Positions 17,340 to 24,849 of a stretch of 64,000 nucleotides of DNA are shown in pieces (position 1 is the stretch's first letter; every line of letters begins with the position of its first letter). Source of the stretch: DATCLS01 sp035296625. Lineage in GTDB: Bacteria > Actinomycetota > Acidimicrobiia > Acidimicrobiales > VFJN01. The position numbers and the translations under genes are program-made. The notes below the pieces were generated by a model, which saw only the letters and a list, made by a program, of their open reading frames with translations, made no database searches and was not told the DNA's origin. The stretch covers positions 1 through 64,000 of the forward strand of contig DATHAO010000001.1 of assembly GCA_035296625.1 (NCBI GenBank), written 5' to 3'.

Positions 17340-18140
17340 TCAGGACACGACGATGCCGTCGAGCTTCTCCTCGGGCTCGGGGTAGCGCAGGTCGAGCTCT
17401 TCCAGCGTCTCCACCAGCGTGCGGGCGATGACGAGGTCGCGGTGCCACTTCCGATCGGCCGGTACGACGTACCAGGGGGCCTCCTCGGTCGACGTGCGGC
17501 CGATGGCCATCTCGTAGGCCGCCTGGTAGTCCCCCCAGCGCTGGCGCTCGGCCAGGTCGCCGGAGCGGAACTTCCAGTGCTTCGTCGGGTCGTCGAGGCG
17601 AGCCTGCAGCCGCCGGCGCTGGGCCTCGCGCGAGATGTGCAGGAAGAACTTTCGGATCACCGTGCCCTCGTCCGCCAGCATCCGTTCGAAGTGGCGAATG
17701 TGGTCGTAGCGGCGCTCCCACTGCTCGGCGGGCACGAGGTTGCGGACCCGCGCGATCAGCACGTCCTCGTAGTGGCTGCGGTCGAACACCGCGATCTGCC
17801 CGTCGGCGGGCACGTGCGGGTGGACGCGCCAGAGGTAATCGTGGGCCAGGTCCTCCTCGGTCGGCGCCTTGAACGACGTGACCCGCACGCCCGCCGGGTT
17901 CATGCCGGTGAAGACCTTGACGGCGCCGCCCTTGCCGGAGGTGTCCATGCCCTGCAGCACCACGAGGAGGCGGTGGCGGTTGTCCGCGTAGAACCGCTCC
18001 TGGAGCGCGTCGAGCCGGTCCTTGAGCTCGGCGACCTCGGCCCGCGCCGCCCGCTTGCCGCCCTCGAAGTCGCTGGTGTCGGCCGGGTCCCAGTCGGCGA
18101 GGTGGAAGTCCGAGCCGTCGGTGATGCGGTAGCGCTTCAT
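17340..18140 (-). CDS. ppk2: Polyphosphate kinase 2 family protein
   Basis: 266 residues. Walker A GMDTSGKGG is at 64-72; the Walker B/lid region VFDRSHYEDVLIARV, FFLHISREAQRRRLQARLDD and WYVVPADRKWHRD are typical of PPK2 class I. These cytoplasmic enzymes move phosphate between polyphosphate and nucleoside di- or monophosphates. The direction and nucleotide preference cannot be told from sequence. A TAGAAC hexamer sits 7 nt before the ATG. Ends tail-to-tail with the cyclase-family gene. Confidence 0.9.
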   Translation of the reverse strand: MKRYRITDGSDFHLADWDPADTSDFEGGKRAARAEVAELKDRLDALQERFYADNRHRLLVVLQGMDTSGKGGAVKVFTGMNPAGVRVTSFKAPTEEDLAHDYLWRVHPHVPADGQIAVFDRSHYEDVLIARVRNLVPAEQWERRYDHIRHFERMLADEGTVIRKFFLHISREAQRRRLQARLDDPTKHWKFRSGDLAERQRWGDYQAAYEMAIGRTSTEEAPWYVVPADRKWHRDLVIARTLVETLEELDLRYPEPEEKLDGIVVS

Positions 18141-18189
18141 GTGCAGCGTTCTACCCCGTCACGGGCCGAGCGAGCGTGTGTCCTGGCGC

Positions 18190-18420
18190 TCAGCCCCAGC
18201 CGCTGCCCGGCGAGCGGTCGCGGCGCACCTCGTCGGCCGGGAACACCCGGGGGAGCATGCTCCCGTCGGACAGGCGGCGGATGTGGCAACCGTCGACGTC
18301 CGCCGCCGCCACCTCGAAGCCGGTGGCCCACGAGCCGTCGAAGCGCGTGCGCACCTCGACGCGGGCGCCGGGACGCAGGTCGGGGTGGACGACGGCATCA
18401 TCAGGGGTGTCGTCGGGCAT
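18190..18420 (-). CDS. Small conserved hypothetical protein
   Basis: 76 residues, acidic N-terminus (MPDDTPDDAVV) and then a beta-rich core with RPGARVEVRTRFDGSW and GCHIRRLSDGSMLPRVFP, which looks like a small SH3- or Tudor-like barrel. GGGAGG stands 7 nt before the ATG, so it is probably real. Stop lies 49 nt before the PPK2 start, in the same direction. No function recognised. Confidence 0.65.
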   Translation of the reverse strand: MPDDTPDDAVVHPDLRPGARVEVRTRFDGSWATGFEVAAADVDGCHIRRLSDGSMLPRVFPADEVRRDRSPGSGWG

Positions 18421-18489
18421 CGGGTTCCTCCCCGGCAGCGGCGCCCGCCTCCACCATCATGTCACGTTCCGGGGTCGCAAGACTCCTTA

Positions 18490-18501
18490 CAGTGATCACT
18501 G
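18490..18501. promoter_or_regulatory. 12-bp perfect palindrome between divergent genes
   Basis: CAGTGATCACTG is centred in the intergenic region between the small gene (start 18420) and rnhB (start 18565), with near-symmetric TTA/CAA flanks. Size and place fit a dimeric repressor site. No matching regulator was identified. Confidence 0.35.
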
Positions 18502-18564
18502 CAACGGACCGGCCGCAGGGACGGTCGTCGGGCGGCGGGGGCCGCCGGAAGTAGCCTCGCGCCG

Positions 18565-19266
18565 ATGGTGACGACGGCCCCCGTGCTGAGGCAGGTCCTG
18601 CGCAAGAGCGGGCCGTCGCTCGCCTACGAGCGCCGCCTGTGGGACGCCGGTCACGACGTCGTGGTGGGCATGGACGAGGTCGGCAAGGGGGCGTGGGCCG
18701 GTCCGCTGACGCTCGCCGCCGTCGTGCTGCCCCGCGACCGGCGCGTCTACAAGGTGCGCGACTCCAAGCAGCTCACCGCCGGCGAGCGCGAGGCACTGTT
18801 CGACCGCATCGCCGGCTGGTGCGCGGCCTGGGGCGTGGGCCACGCCTCCCACGAGGAGTGCGACGACCTGGGCATGAGCGAAGCACAGCGCCTGGCCGCC
18901 CGCCGGGCGATCGAGCAGCTGGGCCTGCGTCCCGACGGCGTGCTGGTCGATGGCAACTGGGACTTCGTGGGCGGGGGCAACGTCCAGCGCATCGTCAGGG
19001 GCGACGCCACGTGCCTGTCCATCGCCGCGGCATCGATCCTCGCCAAGGTGATCCGCGATCGCCTCATGCGGGCCGCCGCCGAGGACTATCCGTGGTGGTG
19101 GTTCGAACAGAACAAGGGATACCCGTGTCACCGCCACAAGGCGGCGCTACGGGGCATCGGCCCCTCGGCCATCCACCGGCGGTCGTGGGTCTACATGGAC
19201 GGCCTGCCGTGGACCGGCGTGCCACGCCTCGTGCGTTCGGACCCCCAGGGCAGCCTGTTCGGCTGA
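18565..19266 (+). CDS. rnhB: Ribonuclease HII
   Basis: 233 residues. The RNase HII active site is present: GMDEVGKGAWAGPL (Asp37, Glu38), an Asp in VLVDGNWDF, and Asp in AKVIRDRLM. The enzyme removes ribonucleotides from DNA and cuts RNA-DNA hybrids. The extension WWWFEQNKGYPCHRHKAAL is a usual family segment. ATG start with TAGCCT 7 nt upstream, so probably leaderless. Converges with the anti-sigma gene; a 14-bp palindrome CGCTCAGCTGAGCG (19276-19289) spans the junction. Confidence 0.93.
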   Translation: MVTTAPVLRQVLRKSGPSLAYERRLWDAGHDVVVGMDEVGKGAWAGPLTLAAVVLPRDRRVYKVRDSKQLTAGEREALFDRIAGWCAAWGVGHASHEECDDLGMSEAQRLAARRAIEQLGLRPDGVLVDGNWDFVGGGNVQRIVRGDATCLSIAAASILAKVIRDRLMRAAAEDYPWWWFEQNKGYPCHRHKAALRGIGPSAIHRRSWVYMDGLPWTGVPRLVRSDPQGSLFG

Positions 19267-19278
19267 CGGCCCGGGCGC

Positions 19279-20142
19279 TCAGCTGAGCGTGCCGCGGAGC
19301 ACGCTGTTGCTGGAATGCGTGGGGTTGCCGTCGGTCGGCTCGATCGACACGTCGACCACCGGGTACCGGTAGAAGTCGACGCCGGCGGGGATGTCGTAGG
19401 TGCCGTCCGCGCGCATGGGGCCGAGCGACACCATGCCCTGGATGTTGCTGTCGATCAGCCACACCTCGTAGAAGGCGGCGGATTCGCGGGGCAGGCCGGC
19501 GTCGTCGAGCGGCACGACGAGCTGGGCGCCGTCGCCGCCCTCGACCACCTCGGCCGTGACGGCGCTGACCTGCTGGAGTGGCTGCAGGCGAGCGGAGGCC
19601 ACGACGTCGCCGCCGTCGCCGCCGGTGATGAGCGCGGCGGCGACGGCCACGACCAGGAGCGTGACGGCGGCCACGGCGGCAAGGAGCCACCCGGCTGGGC
19701 GGGGGCGCGTGCGGGCCGGAGCGGCCCGGGCGTGGCGGGGACCGGCCTCGCCGGGCGGCGTGGCGGCTGACGGCCGGGTGTCGCTCGGCGGCGGGGCGGC
19801 CTCGGGCGTGGCGGCTGACGGCCGCGTGTCGCTGGGCGGCGGGGCGGGCTCGCGCGCGGCGCCGCCCTCGTGCACGACCCAACCGGCCGCGCCAGGGGAC
19901 GCGTCGCCGGCGGCGTCGGCCTCGACGGCGGCGGCGATGCCCGCCCACACGGCGGGGGGCGGCTCGTCGAGCACGAGGTCGTCCGCGCTCAGGGCGCGCG
20001 CCGCCCGGCCCAGGCGCCCGAGGGCGTCCAGGTCGGCGTCGGCCTCGTCGAGCGCGGCGGCCTCGGGGCGGCCCGCGTCCGGGCGCCCCTCACCGCCCCG
20101 CAGGGCGTCGAGCAGGCGATCGTCGGGGTCAACGGATGACAT
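19279..20142 (-). CDS. RskA-like anti-sigma factor, membrane-bound
   Basis: 287 residues. An acidic N-terminal cytoplasmic part (sigma-binding, without the HxxxCxxC zinc motif) is followed by a Pro-rich linker with two copies of PPPSDTRPSAATP, one membrane helix (WLLAAVAAVTLLVVAVAAAL), and an extracytoplasmic RskA domain (YEVWLIDSNIQGMVSLG, SIEPTDGNPT). Its ATG overlaps the end of the sigma gene by 14 nt, so the two are coupled. It should hold the sigma factor inactive until a signal leads to its proteolysis (family knowledge). Confidence 0.85.
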   Translation of the reverse strand: MSSVDPDDRLLDALRGGEGRPDAGRPEAAALDEADADLDALGRLGRAARALSADDLVLDEPPPAVWAGIAAAVEADAAGDASPGAAGWVVHEGGAAREPAPPPSDTRPSAATPEAAPPPSDTRPSAATPPGEAGPRHARAAPARTRPRPAGWLLAAVAAVTLLVVAVAAALITGGDGGDVVASARLQPLQQVSAVTAEVVEGGDGAQLVVPLDDAGLPRESAAFYEVWLIDSNIQGMVSLGPMRADGTYDIPAGVDFYRYPVVDVSIEPTDGNPTHSSNSVLRGTLS

Positions 20143-20731
20143 CGACACCCTCCAGGTGTCGGCGTAGGGACGCGAGCGATCGGCGGATCTGCGACTTGAC
20201 CGTTCCGAGGGGCCGGCCCGTGGTCTGGGCGATCTGCTCATGGGTGAGGTCGGAGTAGAAGGCCAGCTCGACCACTTCGCGCACCTCCGGCCGGAGTCGT
20301 CGGAGGCCGTCCGCAACGAGTAGCCGCTGGGCCAGGCTGTCGACGTCGGGTGCCGCCTCGTTGCGGTCGGTCAGCGCCACGAGCTTCTCGGTTCCGGCGA
20401 CGGCGCGCTGGCGCCGGCGGAGCTCATCGGTGACCTTGTGGCGGGCGATCCCCATGAGCCACCCGCCGAGCGAGCCGCGCGCCGGCTCGAACCGGGTCGC
20501 CGAGCGCCAGGCCGCGACGAACACGTCCTGGGTGAGCTCATCGGCGACGTCGGGCCCGGCCGCCTGCCGGGCGAAGGCGTGCACGACGCGTCCGTAGCGC
20601 TGGTAGGCCGACTCGAGCGAGCCGGGCTTGGCGGCGCCGAAGGCCTCCTCGAGGGCCCGATCGTCGGCCGTCGCCCGATCGTCGCGGGCGGGATCGCCCC
20701 CGGCGTCGTGAGCGTCCGGACCACTGCGCAC
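20129..20731 (-). CDS. ECF RNA polymerase sigma factor (SigK-like)
   Basis: 200 residues. Region 2 is seen in YQRYGRVVHAFARQAAGPDV, ADELTQDVFVAAWRSATRF, and region 4 in RPEVREVVELAFYSDLTHEQ, GRPLGTVKSQIRRSLASLRR. The GTG at 20731 is chosen because TACGGT ends 6 nt upstream, a leaderless pattern shared with many genes here. Co-transcribed with its anti-sigma factor, and divergent from the DUF4397 and sortase genes, which are good candidates for its regulon. In mycobacteria SigK/RskA control secreted surface proteins. Confidence 0.9.
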   Translation of the reverse strand: MRSGPDAHDAGGDPARDDRATADDRALEEAFGAAKPGSLESAYQRYGRVVHAFARQAAGPDVADELTQDVFVAAWRSATRFEPARGSLGGWLMGIARHKVTDELRRRQRAVAGTEKLVALTDRNEAAPDVDSLAQRLLVADGLRRLRPEVREVVELAFYSDLTHEQIAQTTGRPLGTVKSQIRRSLASLRRHLEGVDVIR

Positions 20732-20895
20732 GTCCGCACCGTAGTGGTGGGAGCGGTGATCGGCCTCATACCCCGTCTTCGTCACCACGGCGGTCGCGAG
20801 ATGCGCGCGCTCGGCGAACGGGCGTGCATCCGGATCGCGGCCGCCCGGCGAAAGGCCCCGTGAGCTTCCACCCCGAACCAGGAGGGACATCTCCC

Positions 20896-21726
20896 ATGAA
20901 GCGTCTCGTCGCCTGCCTCGCCGCCATCGTGGCCTTGGTGGGCTTCTTCGGCACCGCAGCCGCACCCGCCGGTGCGCAGTCCGGTGCCCGCATCCACCTC
21001 ATCCACGGCATCCCCGACACGCCGGTCGACGTCTTCGCCAACGGCGAGGTCGTGATCCCGGACTTCCAGTTCGGCGACACCCAGGACCTGTCCGACCTGG
21101 GTGGCCAGACCCTCGCCGGGCTGCAGGTCCGCCCCGCGGGCACCGAGGACGTGGCGATCGACGGGGGCGACCTCGCCCTTCCCGCCGAGGGCAACGTCAC
21201 CGCCATCGCCCACCTCGACGCCGAGGGCACGCCCACGCTGACCGTGTTCGAGAACGACACGGCGCCGATCGCGGCCGGCCAGGGCCGCCTCGTGGTGCGC
21301 CACACGGCCGCCGCCCCGGCCGTCGACGTCCTCGCCAACGGCGAGCCGGCGTTCACGAACCTGTCCAACCCCAACGAGGCCAAGGCCGACCTGCCCGCCG
21401 GCACGATCTCGGCCACGGTGACCGCCACCGGGACCACGGAGCCCGCCGTCATCGGCCCGGCCGACCTCCTCATCACCGAGGGCTCGTCGCTGATCGTCTA
21501 CGCCGTCGGCTCGCTCGAGGGCGGCAACCTGCAGACCCTCACCGAGACCATCGACGGCCTGGGCTCGGGCCCGGAGTCGGTGCAGACCGGCAACAGCCCG
21601 GTGGACGACGGTGGCTCGTCCACCCTGCCGCTGGCCGTCGCCGGGGGCCTGGTCGGTGCCGGCCTCGCCGGTGTCGCCCTGGTGCGCAGCCGCAAGCTGG
21701 CCGCCGCCGAGATCAGCAGCCGCTGA
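20896..21726 (+). CDS. Secreted DUF4397-domain protein with C-terminal membrane anchor
   Basis: 276 residues. A signal peptide (MKRLVACLAAIVALVGFF to AGAQS) leads to a DUF4397 domain (RIHLIHGIPDTPVDVFANGE, later VVRHTAAAPAVDVLANGEPA, showing an internal duplication). A Ser/Gly linker, a hydrophobic helix and a basic tail RSRK follow. The segment TLPLAVAGG before the helix is like a cell-wall sorting signal but lacks the usual Thr-Gly. AGGAGG lies upstream of the ATG. The class F sortase gene begins 4 nt after the stop, which suggests a surface-anchored pair. Confidence 0.85.
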   Translation: MKRLVACLAAIVALVGFFGTAAAPAGAQSGARIHLIHGIPDTPVDVFANGEVVIPDFQFGDTQDLSDLGGQTLAGLQVRPAGTEDVAIDGGDLALPAEGNVTAIAHLDAEGTPTLTVFENDTAPIAAGQGRLVVRHTAAAPAVDVLANGEPAFTNLSNPNEAKADLPAGTISATVTATGTTEPAVIGPADLLITEGSSLIVYAVGSLEGGNLQTLTETIDGLGSGPESVQTGNSPVDDGGSSTLPLAVAGGLVGAGLAGVALVRSRKLAAAEISSR

Positions 21727-21730
21727 GCCG

Positions 21731-22414
21731 GTGGCCGTGCGATCGCCCGCCCTCGCCGGGCTCGTGATCGTGGCCGGGGCGTTCGTCGGGGCCTGCTCGG
21801 GCTCCGACGACACCCCGGCGCAGCCGTACTCCACGGCCTCGACCGCCGCGCCAGACGTGACCGCTGCGCCGGCCGATGCGCCGGCCGGGACCGGTGGTAC
21901 CCGCGTGACCGGGACGGTGGCCAATGCCATCCGGCCGCTGCCCCCGGCGGAGGCCGTGCCGGCTCCACCATCCGCGCTGGCGGCACCGACGGGCCTCACG
22001 ATCGAGGACCTCGATCTGGCATCCGCGCCGGTGGTGGCGGTGGGCGTCGAGGCGGACGGTGACATGGAGATCCCCGACGTCGACGAGGTGGGCTGGTACC
22101 GCTACGGCGTGCGTCCCGGGGACGAGGGCTCGTCGGTGTTGGCCGCCCACATCGCCTACGACGGGGTCGACGGCGTGTTCCGCCACCTCGAGGACCTGGA
22201 GGCCGGCGCCACCGTCACCGTGGCCTTCGCCGGCGGGGCGTCACGGGCCTTCACCGTGACCGACGTGGCGCAGTACCCGAAGGACGAGCTGCCCTCCGAC
22301 GTGTGGGCCCGCGGCGGGGAACCACGCCTGGTGCTGATCACGTGCGGCGGCGACTTCAACCCCTCGATCGGACACTACGAGGACAACGTCCTGGCCTACG
22401 CCGTCCCGGCCTGA
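21731..22414 (+). CDS. Class F sortase (lipoprotein-anchored)
   Basis: 227 residues. The N-terminus has a lipobox-like GAFVGACSGSDD. The catalytic core has the sortase His in VLAAHIAYDG and Cys in LVLITCGGDFNP, followed by GHYEDNVLAY, as in class E/F sortases of actinobacteria. It would attach proteins with an LPxTG-like signal to the cell wall. GTG 21731 lies 4 nt after the DUF4397 stop, which suggests coupled translation; a second GTG at 21737 is possible. Confidence 0.85.
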   Translation: MAVRSPALAGLVIVAGAFVGACSGSDDTPAQPYSTASTAAPDVTAAPADAPAGTGGTRVTGTVANAIRPLPPAEAVPAPPSALAAPTGLTIEDLDLASAPVVAVGVEADGDMEIPDVDEVGWYRYGVRPGDEGSSVLAAHIAYDGVDGVFRHLEDLEAGATVTVAFAGGASRAFTVTDVAQYPKDELPSDVWARGGEPRLVLITCGGDFNPSIGHYEDNVLAYAVPA

Positions 22415-22659
22415 GCCGTCGGGCCGCCGCCATTTCACACCCTCCGCGCAGGCCAACGACCGGCGCCGCACGTACGCCAGATCCGCATCTTTGGTCCTCG
22501 CCGGGATCAGCGGGAGCGGCCACCCGCGGCCAGGAGCCGGCCGGTCGACGATCCGCGACCGCCGTGAGGCGGTGTCCGCGGCGTCGAGTTCGGCGTGCAG
22601 CCTGCTCGACGGCATCGACGCCTTCGTGGCTGGCCGGACCGCCCCGTAGCCTCGACGAC

Positions 22660-23091
22660 GTGCCTGCCCCGTCGCTGCTGCGCCGCCACCGCTTCGCCGT
22701 CGCCCTGGTGGCCTGGACCTTCGTCGTCTGGACCACCCGCATCGCCAACATCTGGCGCGACGAGGGGCTCGACACCGGCGGGAAGGTCGTGCGCACCGCA
22801 CTGGCGCTCAGCTTCACCGTGCTCGCCCTCGCCGTCGTCGCCGCCCTGTGGCGGGCCCGGCGCCTCACCGTGCCGGCCGTCGCCGCGCTGGCGGCGTGGA
22901 CGGTGGCGGTGTGGGTGGTGCGTGGCGCCGGCCTCGTCGCGGGCGACCACGAGGTCGGCTTCAAGGTCGTCCACACCGTGCTGGCCGTGGTGTCGATCGG
23001 CCTCGCCGTGCTCGCCTGGCGTGAGACCCGCGGCGCCGTGCCCGTGCCGGCCGGGCGTGACCGCGTGGTCGCCGGGCGCCGAGATCCCTGA
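22660..23091 (+). CDS. Small four-helix membrane protein of unknown function
   Basis: 143 residues with four hydrophobic segments (FAVALVAWTFVVWTTRI, VVRTALALSFTVLALAVVAA, VPAVAALAAWTVAVWVV, VHTVLAVVSIGLAVLAW) separated by charged loops containing paired motifs DTGGKVVRTAL and EVGFKVVHTVL, which suggests an internal duplication of two helices. GTG start with TAGCCT 7 nt upstream. Unknown family to me; integral inner-membrane location is clear. Confidence 0.75.
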   Translation: MPAPSLLRRHRFAVALVAWTFVVWTTRIANIWRDEGLDTGGKVVRTALALSFTVLALAVVAALWRARRLTVPAVAALAAWTVAVWVVRGAGLVAGDHEVGFKVVHTVLAVVSIGLAVLAWRETRGAVPVPAGRDRVVAGRRDP

Positions 23092-23130
23092 ACGCCCGTG
23101 GGGTGGTGCGCGGCCGCCGGGGGGACGCCG

Positions 23131-23877
23131 TCAGGTGAAGGTGAACAGGCCGTGGAACGCGTCGAGCACGCCGCCGTCGCCGAACCGTTCGACCGGACCG
23201 ACGGTCGGCCGCTGGTAGAGCAGCATCTCGAGGTCGCCGGTCGCGCCCCGTAGGGCCAGGTCCGCCTTCGCGTGGGCGTGCTCGGCCCTCACGCCGTCGG
23301 GTTCCAGCGTGACGAGCCACTCGGCCGCCGGGTGATCGGTGCCGTGCAGGTGGAGGGTCTGACCCTTCCCCGGTAGCCGCCGGGCCGCCCGCGCCGACCG
23401 GCTGAGGACGAGTAGCGCCTCGTCCACGCCGTCGGCCGCCAGCGTCGCCTCGACCGGCTCGGCACCGCCGCGGGCGAGTTGGGCGTCGAACCGGTGGATC
23501 GCCAGCTCGTGGCTGCACCGCCGCGCCACGAACGCCGCCGTGCGGTCGTGGGGGTGCCAGGTCCACACCGCGGCGGTGGCGGGCGTGGCCCGCAGCGCCG
23601 CCATCAGCTCGCCGGCCCGTCCCTCGAGCCAGGTCGCCCGCCCGCCGGCGCCGACCTCGGGTGGCGGCGGAGCGGTGGGCCGGGCGCCGAGCCCGTCTTC
23701 GCCCTCGCGCAGCACGTGGGTCCAGAAGGCGCAGAACTCGCCGACGTGGGCGGCGAGCGCGTCGACGTCGAACTCGGGGCAGCTCGGCACCGGAGCGTCG
23801 AGCGGACCGGCGGCCACGGCCGCCACCAGGGCAGCGCCCTCGCGGGCGACGGCGTCCAACCGGGCGGAGTGGTCCAT
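23131..23877 (-). CDS. Maleylpyruvate isomerase-family mycothiol-dependent protein (DinB-like)
   Basis: 248 residues. The N-terminal MDMPI domain has the metal-site helix near CPEFDVDALAAHVGEF and the later RRCSHELAIHRFD with two His. The C-terminal domain is the small family-specific one. These proteins bind a metal and often use mycothiol as cofactor, consistent with the Mca gene in this window. Substrate unknown. ATG start with TAGGTT 9 nt upstream and no Shine-Dalgarno site. Confidence 0.8.
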   Translation of the reverse strand: MDHSARLDAVAREGAALVAAVAAGPLDAPVPSCPEFDVDALAAHVGEFCAFWTHVLREGEDGLGARPTAPPPPEVGAGGRATWLEGRAGELMAALRATPATAAVWTWHPHDRTAAFVARRCSHELAIHRFDAQLARGGAEPVEATLAADGVDEALLVLSRSARAARRLPGKGQTLHLHGTDHPAAEWLVTLEPDGVRAEHAHAKADLALRGATGDLEMLLYQRPTVGPVERFGDGGVLDAFHGLFTFT

Positions 23878-23949
23878 ATGGCGGCGAACCTAGCGAGGTC
23901 CCGCCGGACCACCGAGCGGGTTCCCGAAGGCCGGTCGGTCGGGGTGATG

Positions 23950-24849
23950 TCAGCCCGCCGCCGGGTCAGGCGGGGCAGGAGCGGCGGGGGAGAGCGTGAC
24001 GTCGAGCCCGAGGGTCAGGCACCGGCAGCCGCCGCCCGCCTTCAAGAACTCGCCGATCCGGCACTCGACGACCGTGAAGCCCCAGGCCTCGAGCACCCGG
24101 CCCACCCGCGGCGGCACCGTAGGCATGACGACCGTGCCATCGACCACGACCGAGTTCGCGCAGAACGACAACGCCTCGTCGTCGGTCAGCACGAACGGCT
24201 CGGGCACCAGGGCCTCGACCACCTTGCGGCCGTAGGTGTCCCAACCCAGGGGGGCGATGATCGCCCGCCGGTCGTCGAGCGGGCAGAACGTGAGGTCGAG
24301 GTGGTACAGCCGGGGGTCGACCAGCTGGATCGGCCGCACCGGGCAGCGCAGTAATGTCGACAGCTCGGTCGCGGCCGGCGCGTCCGACCGGTACGAGTAA
24401 CCCGACAGGAGCACCGTGCGGCCACTCGCTGGCGTGAACGGCAGGGCGTCGCCGGCCCCCTCGTGGTCGAGGTGGTCCGGCAGGCGGTCGACCCGCCACC
24501 CCCGCGCGGCGAACCAGGCGGCGTCGACCTCCGTCTCGGCCTGGCGCTCGGGGTGGCGGAAGTGGCTCGGCACGAACTGGCCGCCGTTGACGAGGCCGGC
24601 GTTCGCCGTGAAGACCAGGTCGGGTACCTCCGGGTCGGGCTCCATGACCACGATCTCGGCGCCCGCGGCCCGCAGCGTGGCCAGCAGGGCCTCCCACTGG
24701 TCGCGGGCGAGGTCGGGGTCGACGGCGATGGCCCGGTTCATCCACGGGTTGATCTCGTAGAGCACGCCGAAGTGCTGGGGCGGGCACATGAGGAACCGGC
24801 GCCCCCAGTCGAGCCGGCCCGGCTCGCGTTCGGGGTCGGGGGCGCTCAC
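23950..24849 (-). CDS. Arginine dihydrolase/dimethylargininase-like amidinohydrolase (ArgZ type)
   Basis: 299 residues of the guanidine-modifying superfamily: VPDLVFTANAGLV (Asn83), HFRHPERQAE, YHLDLTFCPL, SFCANSVVV and the C-terminal nucleophile region GGGCRCLTL. The TANAG Asn is the residue that, in cyanobacterial ArgZ/AgrE, goes with hydrolysing arginine fully to ornithine, CO2 and two ammonia. The GTG start overlaps the stop of the ornithine cyclodeaminase-like gene by 4 nt. Together they match the two halves of cyanobacterial AgrE. Arginine deiminase or dimethylargininase activity remains possible. Confidence 0.8.
   Translation of the reverse strand: MSAPDPEREPGRLDWGRRFLMCPPQHFGVLYEINPWMNRAIAVDPDLARDQWEALLATLRAAGAEIVVMEPDPEVPDLVFTANAGLVNGGQFVPSHFRHPERQAETEVDAAWFAARGWRVDRLPDHLDHEGAGDALPFTPASGRTVLLSGYSYRSDAPAATELSTLLRCPVRPIQLVDPRLYHLDLTFCPLDDRRAIIAPLGWDTYGRKVVEALVPEPFVLTDDEALSFCANSVVVDGTVVMPTVPPRVGRVLEAWGFTVVECRIGEFLKAGGGCRCLTLGLDVTLSPAAPAPPDPAAG

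Noticed and set aside
19276..19289. Palindrome CGCTCAGCTGAGCG at the rnhB and anti-sigma junction as a terminator
   Set aside because: Perfectly symmetric without a loop, and it overlaps the anti-sigma stop; too short to call beyond a note.
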